DNA from: Gemmatimonadota bacterium
Lineage (GTDB): Bacteria; Gemmatimonadota; Gemmatimonadetes; Longimicrobiales; UBA6960
DNA length: 9,304 nt
NCBI GenBank assembly: GCA_002712565.1
Contig: PAUA01000049.1
Coordinates: 16,823-26,126, forward strand
Reading direction: 5' to 3'
In this document: piece by piece, positions 4,918-9,304 of the stretch
Layout: every line of letters starts with the position of its first letter
Position numbering within the stretch: position 1 is the stretch's first letter
Position numbers and translations under genes: made by a program
The notes under the pieces: model-generated
What the model saw: the letters and a program-made list of their open reading frames with translations, nothing else
Databases searched by the model: none
What the model was told of the DNA's origin: nothing

Positions 4918-7053
4918 ATGTTCCGTCGGGCGTGGACTCATCCGAAGGCCCACTGGGTCTCTCTGGTCGTGGCAGCTATAGGACTCGGGGCGGTAGGCGT
5001 CTGGGTCGATCTCTCCCCGAAGGTGGAAAGCGACTTCTTCTTCTCGGCGGACGACCCGCAACTCCAGGTGTCCACTGAGTTGAACCAGCGGTATGGGGGA
5101 GGGGGGGAGGAGCTGGTTGTGGTGCGGGCCGAGGACACGGCGGGGGATCCCGAAGTTTACCGTGAACGCATCGGTGAACTCACGGAGGCCTTCCTGGAGA
5201 TGGAGGCGGTGACGACCATCTTTTCGATCACCACCGATGACGCCGAGCCGAGTCCCATGTTCAGCCGAATCCTTCTCACGCCGGACGAGGCGGCCACCAA
5301 CCTCATAGTCAGTGTGGACGAGACCGACCCTGAACTTCTTCTCCCTCTATTGGAGGCCGTGGTCGAGGAACACCAAGCGCCCGGTTTGGACGTGGTCATG
5401 TCCGGAGTGCCGGTTATCGTCGAGCAGATTCGGCGAAATCTCTTTCAGGATCTCCAGGTCTTCAGCCTGGCTTCGCTTCTCCTGTTCGGTCTGCTTGCGG
5501 CGGTGATCTATAGAAACCTGGGGATCGTCGCGGGTGCAATGACGAGCTGCATAACCGCGTGCGCGGCCACCCTACTCCTCACCCAGGCGATCGGCATCCA
5601 GATCGGCCTGCTCACGGCCAACCTCATCACGATCGTCTTCGTGCTGACGCTCTCGCACATCGTCTTTCTGACGGCGAACTGGCGGCGGGCCGGGGGTCTT
5701 GAACTGGCGCCGGATGAGCGAGCGGCCCGGACCGTGTCGCTGACGCTCACGGCCTCTTTCTGGTCCATGGCCACGACGCTCCTGGGTTTTCTGAGCCTGT
5801 TGTTGGCTGAGGCCAAGCCCTTGAGAGAGTTGGGGATTGCCGGGGCCGTCGGCGCGGCGACCGCCCTGGCCGTCGCGTATACGATCTACCCCGCCTTCTT
5901 GGGCCGTGGGTCTGAGGCTACGGTAGCTGCGGCGTCACCCCCTGCCGCGGCGTCCCTGATCTCGGCCCGGCCGTCGGGGCCTCTGGCTGTCATCGCGCTC
6001 GTCGTCCTCGTCTTAGGGTTTGGTGTTCCGAGGCTCGACACCGACCCCGGGCTCCTCACGTACTTCGCTGAGGGTGCCGACCTGCGGACTGGGCTCGAGA
6101 CGATCGATCGAGACGGCGGGAGTAGCACGCTCAACATCGCGATCCGGGATGCCTCCGGAGGCACGCTCAATGACGATGAGGTCTACGACCGCATGTGGGT
6201 TTTCCAGAACGCGCTCGAGGCGGACTCGGTGGTGGGTGCGGTCGTGTCGCCGGCGGTGCTGCTGGCGCACGCTCGGACGCTGCCGTTTGCGGGGTTTCTG
6301 AGCTTGAGCGGGCTTCTCGACCTTGGTGCGCGAACCCCGCCGTTCGATGAGATCATGGTGCAGTACGTGACACCGGACCGGGACGAGGTCCGCTTCTTCC
6401 TCCGGATGAAGGAATCAGTGGAGGAGCCCTCGCGGCAGGCGGTCATGGATCGAGTCGAGGGATACGCGGTCGAAGCGGGCCTCGAGCCGGTGCAAATGGG
6501 AGGGTTATACGACCTCCAGGCACAACTCGGTCGGCTGATCACGTCGAGTCTACAGCTCGGCCTCGGGGGGTTACTCCTTCTGTTCCTGGGTGTCGCCGTG
6601 ATCGTTTCCCGTTCCGCGAAAGTGACCACGATGATGGTGGCGTGTCTGGCTGGGGTCCCGCTCGTGGTACTGGGTACGTTCGGCTGGGCGGGCGTGTCGG
6701 TGGACATCATCACTTCGCCCGCCGCGAACGTCGCCTTGGCCATGGGAGTCGACTCGATGATCCATCTGGTGGTGCGGGTCCGGCGCCTTCGCGATGGAGG
6801 ACTGGCTGACTTGGAGAGTTGGTCCCAGGCTCGGACCCAGATCATGGGCCCTGTTCTCGCGGCCACGCTTCTCATCTGCGTCGGGTTCGGGATCTTTGGG
6901 TTGTCGGCGTTTCCACCTACCGGTCGATTTGGGCTGGCGGTGATCCTGGGCACGATGACGGCGGCCACCATGGCGCTGGTAACCTTACCGCTCGCGGTCC
7001 GGGCGTGGCAAAAGCGGCCACCCCCGGATCTGGAAGTGGCCGCTTCTGGTTAG
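4918..7053 (+). CDS. RND superfamily (MMPL-type) exporter
   Basis: This is a 711-residue inner-membrane protein with the duplicated RND/MMPL layout: TM1 (13-31), a periplasmic loop (32-175), a five-helix bundle (about 181-327), TM7 (about 355-370), a second loop (371-540) and a second bundle (about 541-697). Short RND proteins of this kind, unlike the AcrB type, have smaller loops and export lipids or other hydrophobic molecules, driven by proton flow; the substrate here is unknown. The second-half helix ANVALAMGVDSMIHLVVRV (603-621) carries the expected Asp612 of the GVDxxxH motif. The corresponding first-half helix, TIVFVLTLSHIVFLTANW (238-255), has no acidic residue. The start at 4918 has AAGGAGG (4906-4912) 5 nt upstream. 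A run of seven G near 5101-5107 encodes part of GGGGEEL and does not break the frame. No membrane-fusion or outer-membrane partner is adjacent. Confidence 0.88.
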   Translation: MFRRAWTHPKAHWVSLVVAAIGLGAVGVWVDLSPKVESDFFFSADDPQLQVSTELNQRYGGGGEELVVVRAEDTAGDPEVYRERIGELTEAFLEMEAVTTIFSITTDDAEPSPMFSRILLTPDEAATNLIVSVDETDPELLLPLLEAVVEEHQAPGLDVVMSGVPVIVEQIRRNLFQDLQVFSLASLLLFGLLAAVIYRNLGIVAGAMTSCITACAATLLLTQAIGIQIGLLTANLITIVFVLTLSHIVFLTANWRRAGGLELAPDERAARTVSLTLTASFWSMATTLLGFLSLLLAEAKPLRELGIAGAVGAATALAVAYTIYPAFLGRGSEATVAAASPPAAASLISARPSGPLAVIALVVLVLGFGVPRLDTDPGLLTYFAEGADLRTGLETIDRDGGSSTLNIAIRDASGGTLNDDEVYDRMWVFQNALEADSVVGAVVSPAVLLAHARTLPFAGFLSLSGLLDLGARTPPFDEIMVQYVTPDRDEVRFFLRMKESVEEPSRQAVMDRVEGYAVEAGLEPVQMGGLYDLQAQLGRLITSSLQLGLGGLLLLFLGVAVIVSRSAKVTTMMVACLAGVPLVVLGTFGWAGVSVDIITSPAANVALAMGVDSMIHLVVRVRRLRDGGLADLESWSQARTQIMGPVLAATLLICVGFGIFGLSAFPPTGRFGLAVILGTMTAATMALVTLPLAVRAWQKRPPPDLEVAASG
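7012..7045. terminator. Inverted repeat at the 3' end of the RND gene, possible terminator for the PQQ gene
   Basis: AAGCGGCCAC (7012-7021) and GTGGCCGCTT (7036-7045) form a perfect 10-bp stem with a 14-nt loop, inside the last codons of the RND gene. On the minus strand the stem is followed by TTGCC, giving a short run of four T in total. It may end transcripts of the convergent PQQ dehydrogenase gene within the RND gene. The short T-run makes this uncertain. Confidence 0.45.
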
Positions 7054-7060
7054 GCCTTCA

Positions 7061-7076
7061 GCGGTCTTTGGACCGC
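7061..7076. terminator. Hairpin between convergent RND and PQQ dehydrogenase genes
   Basis: GCGGTC (7061-7066) and GACCGC (7071-7076) pair around TTTG in the 47-nt gap after the RND stop. No T-run follows on either strand, so it may only support Rho-dependent ending or protect the 3' end. Confidence 0.35.
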
Positions 7077-7100
7077 GACAGTGATCAGCCTCCAAGCCCC

Positions 7101-9068
7101 CTAGGGGAGTGTCATGGCGATCAACTGCGCCGGCTGCCCGCCGCCGCCCACAGTAAAGACGACGTACTGCTCGTCTTCATGCATGTAGGTCATAGGAAGA
7201 CTCGTCTGGGTCCCCGGAATCTCCAGGTCGGCGATGATCTCGCCCGTGGCCTTGTCATAGGCGTAGAAATGGGGGTCTCCGCCGTACCCCTCACCCGCCA
7301 GCACCAGCGTCCTGGTGACCAAGATGCCGGCCCTGGTGGCTTTACCCCACCGGCCGACCTCGACGCCCTCCAGGAACGGGTTGTTCTTGACCCGTTCGGT
7401 CGCATCCCCGTTGGCCTGCATCCAGAGGTGCTCACCGGTGTTCAGGTCGATGGCGGTGATGCGTCCCCACGGTGGCTTGATCAACGGGAGCCCCGACCGC
7501 TGGGGTCGGGCTGCGGCGCCGCCCCGGCCACCTCGGCCGCCCCCACGCCCTCGGCCGCCGCCTCCAAAGCTCTGGACGTAGTTCATATCCGAGGCGTTTG
7601 AAGGCCCGAGTGTCAGCGTGCCGCCGTCGGTTTTCGAGGCGATGTAGATCACGCCGGTCTCGGGATCGAACGCTCCACCCTCCCAGTTGGCTCCGCCGGT
7701 TTGACTGGGCATCATCATGGTGCCCCCTACGCCATCGTCGTCTACGGTCGACGGGGGCGTGAAGAGTGGTCCGAGTGTCACGTTGGCCACCCTCGCCTCG
7801 GCTTCGGCCCTGAGTTCGGGTGTAAAGTCGATGAGGTCGTCCACTGTGATACCCTGCCGGTCGAACGGTGCGGGTTTGGTGGGGAAGGGCTGGGTGGGGG
7901 AGTACCACTCGCCCGGCACGTTACCCTGCGGAACCGGTCTTTCCTCGATCGGCCAAACGGGCTCTCCCGTGACCCGGTCGAATACGTAGAGGAAGGCCTG
8001 TTTGGTAATCTGGGCCACGGCTCTGATGTCCCGGCCGTCGACCGTGATGTCCGTCAGGATCGGCGCGGTGGGAGCGTCGTAGTCCCAGATGTCATGGTGC
8101 ACCATCTGGAAGTGCCAGATCCGCTCGCCCGTCTCAACGTTCAGCGCCACCAGGCTCGATGAGAACAGGTTGTCGCCGGGCCTATGGCCGCCGTAGTAGT
8201 CACCGGTGGCGTCTTCCACGGGCAGGTATACGTACCCCAACTCCACATCCACAGTGAAGGGAGGCCACACCGCGGCATTCCCCGTGTATTCCCACGAACC
8301 GTCTTCCCAGGTCTCGTTCCCGTACTCACCCTCCTGCGGGATGGTGTGGAAGATCCACTTCCGCTCGCCCGTCCTGACATCGTAACCGCGGACGTGTCCC
8401 GGCACGTTTTCCATCGAGGGCGGGCGCGAACCCACTGCCAGCGCAGCGCCCACCACGATCACATCCCTCGCGATGACCGGAGGCGAAGACGATCCGATGA
8501 CGTCCTCAATGAGGTCCACCGGCCGGTCGAGTTCCAGCCTGAGGTCCACGACCCCATTCGTACCAAAGGACTCGATCTCGCGGCCCGTGTGAGCGTCCAG
8601 TGCTACCATGTGATAGGCTGGTGTGATGACGTAAATGCGGTCGTCTCCCTGCCCATCCGACCAATAAGCGACACCGCGGCCCGAGTTCGCTCGGGGGGCG
8701 CTGCGAGCCCGCTCACCCTCGTCCATTCGCCACATCCAGAGCATCTCACCGGTACCGGCGTCCAACGAGACGACGTTTCGGCGTGAGCCCGCAGTAACAT
8801 AGAGGACACCGTCCACCATGAGCGGAGTCGAAGAGTTCTTGCCTTCCGGGCGGGGTCCCTGGTTAAGAGCGGCCCAGGTCCAGGCGACCTCCAGATCGCC
8901 GACGTTAGTCGCGTCGATCTGGTCCAACGGCGAGTAGGCCGTCCCGCCCGGGCCGCCACCGTAGTGACGCCATTGGCCGTCCGTCGCGCCCTGCTGGGTG
9001 GCGACGGGTGTCGAAACGACAACCGCGACAAACAGGCTGAGGACCGTTGATCTCGTGAAAGTACCCAT
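7101..9068 (-). CDS. Secreted PQQ-dependent dehydrogenase (quinoprotein, glucose/alcohol dehydrogenase-like)
   Basis: This is a 655-residue periplasmic quinoprotein with the eight-bladed beta-propeller of PQQ dehydrogenases, which oxidise sugars or alcohols and pass electrons to the respiratory chain. A signal peptide spans about residues 1-24 (MGTFTRSTVLSLFVAVVVST, then PVATQQ). The mature start WRHYGGGPGGTAYSPLDQI is typical of the family. Repeated blade ends VVSLDAGTGEMLWMW, MVALDAHTGRE, VALNVETGERIWHFQ, TAIDLNTGEHLWM and YAYDKATGEI are spread through the protein, and the family motif HFQMVHHDIWDYDAPTAP lies at 319-336. There is no haem-binding CxxCH, so electrons must go to a separate acceptor. 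A glycine-arginine-rich insert (501-519, encoded at 7512-7568) interrupts a late blade. The substrate cannot be told. The start at 9068 has AAGGAG 8 nt upstream. It converges on the RND gene. Confidence 0.9.
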   Translation of the reverse strand: MGTFTRSTVLSLFVAVVVSTPVATQQGATDGQWRHYGGGPGGTAYSPLDQIDATNVGDLEVAWTWAALNQGPRPEGKNSSTPLMVDGVLYVTAGSRRNVVSLDAGTGEMLWMWRMDEGERARSAPRANSGRGVAYWSDGQGDDRIYVITPAYHMVALDAHTGREIESFGTNGVVDLRLELDRPVDLIEDVIGSSSPPVIARDVIVVGAALAVGSRPPSMENVPGHVRGYDVRTGERKWIFHTIPQEGEYGNETWEDGSWEYTGNAAVWPPFTVDVELGYVYLPVEDATGDYYGGHRPGDNLFSSSLVALNVETGERIWHFQMVHHDIWDYDAPTAPILTDITVDGRDIRAVAQITKQAFLYVFDRVTGEPVWPIEERPVPQGNVPGEWYSPTQPFPTKPAPFDRQGITVDDLIDFTPELRAEAEARVANVTLGPLFTPPSTVDDDGVGGTMMMPSQTGGANWEGGAFDPETGVIYIASKTDGGTLTLGPSNASDMNYVQSFGGGGRGRGGGRGGRGGAAARPQRSGLPLIKPPWGRITAIDLNTGEHLWMQANGDATERVKNNPFLEGVEVGRWGKATRAGILVTRTLVLAGEGYGGDPHFYAYDKATGEIIADLEIPGTQTSLPMTYMHEDEQYVVFTVGGGGQPAQLIAMTLP

Positions 9069-9090
9069 CCCCTAAACTCCTTCAAAGCTT

Positions 9091-9122
9091 CCGGTCGGCA
9101 CCACGTGAGCCGTGCCGACCGG
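9091..9122. terminator. 11-bp inverted repeat upstream of the PQQ dehydrogenase gene
   Basis: CCGGTCGGCAC (9091-9101) and GTGCCGACCGG (9112-9122) are perfect arms around a 10-nt loop. On the minus strand the hairpin lies 32 nt after the stop of the putative gene ending at 9155 and just upstream of the ribosome site of the PQQ gene. It has no T-tract on either strand. It could be a weak terminator, a transcript-stabilising hairpin or an operator. Confidence 0.5.
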
Positions 9123-9154
9123 GATTGGTTTCAGACGTTTACGTTCGGAAGCGC

Positions 9155-9301
9155 TTAGATCGCGAAGCAGTAGAACAGCCCGTCGCCGCCCGTACCCTGC
9201 AGATTCTCCTGGCTGCAGCCACGGCTGGCGTGGCCGGAGTCCCAGGAGTTCGGGTTGGCGCCGCCACCGGTACGGTCGAAGTGACCGACCAGTGCGCTGC
9301 C
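9155..9301 (-). CDS. Possible 3' end of an unrecognised protein gene
   Basis: On the minus strand this frame reads 48 residues to a TAA at 9157-9155. The product is rich in Gly, Asn and Ser with two Cys: it starts GSALVGHFDRTGGG, continues NPNSWDSGHASRGCSQENL and ends GDGLFYCFAI. The composition looks more like real protein than the other frames. However, the window's last three bases give an in-frame TAA, and I see no start codon after it. It is therefore a gene fragment, a frameshifted end, or chance. I do not recognise the family. Confidence 0.3.
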   Translation of the reverse strand, partial: GSALVGHFDRTGGGANPNSWDSGHASRGCSQENLQGTGGDGLFYCFAI

Positions 9302-9304
9302 TTA

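Noticed and set aside
6183..6971. 262-codon minus-strand ORF inside the RND gene
   Set aside because: Antisense shadow of a GC-rich gene; rich in Arg, Ser, Thr and Pro, without any domain.
1..9304. tRNA, rRNA, CRISPR array, insertion sequence or known riboswitch
   Set aside because: I looked on both strands and saw no cloverleaf, regular repeat-spacer pattern, transposase or conserved riboswitch core.

Overview
The window is GC-rich bacterial chromosomal DNA with short intergenic gaps and clear Shine-Dalgarno sites. Six of its products carry an apparent signal peptide or are membrane proteins, which points to a Gram-negative organism with an active periplasm. The mix of a bacterial leishmanolysin-type lipoprotein protease, a PQQ dehydrogenase and many AxA|Q signal peptides suggests Gemmatimonadota or Acidobacteriota-like environmental bacteria. 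That placement is a guess; no phylogenetic marker is present.

Layout. Positions 183-830 (+): a small heavy-metal-associated (CopZ-like) protein followed by a YjbQ/UPF0047 protein, with a 12-bp perfect inverted repeat flanking the second gene. 996-1940 (-): a leishmanolysin-like (M8) zinc protease, probably a lipoprotein whose true start lies upstream at a non-AUG codon. 2261-3585 (+): a CcdA/DsbD-type membrane thiol-electron carrier overlapping a TlpA/thioredoxin-like periplasmic protein, preceded by an operator-like dyad and a -10 box placed for a leaderless transcript. 3606-3649: a strong bidirectional terminator. 3686-4282 (-): an exported peroxiredoxin interrupted by one in-frame TGA exactly at the peroxidatic cysteine. 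4392-4832 (-): a secreted SnoaL/NTF2-like protein, divergent from 4918-7053 (+), an RND/MMPL-family exporter. 7101-9068 (-): a secreted PQQ-dependent dehydrogenase. 9155-9301 (-): a possible 3' fragment of another gene.

The main finding is the peroxiredoxin. Naive gene calling gives two fragments (3686-4033 and 4043-4282 or longer). They lie in one frame, separated by a single TGA in the motif TPG-TGA-T, where PrxQ/BCP enzymes have the catalytic cysteine of TPGCT. The mRNA just 3' of the TGA can fold into a stem-loop that fits the bacterial SECIS pattern. The best reading is a selenocysteine-containing, periplasmic, single-Sec peroxiredoxin with no cysteine at all. The CcdA-TlpA pair converges on it across a shared terminator. 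It is a plausible source of periplasmic reducing equivalents, but that link is inferred from position only. The Sec machinery (selA, selB, selC, selD) is not in the window.
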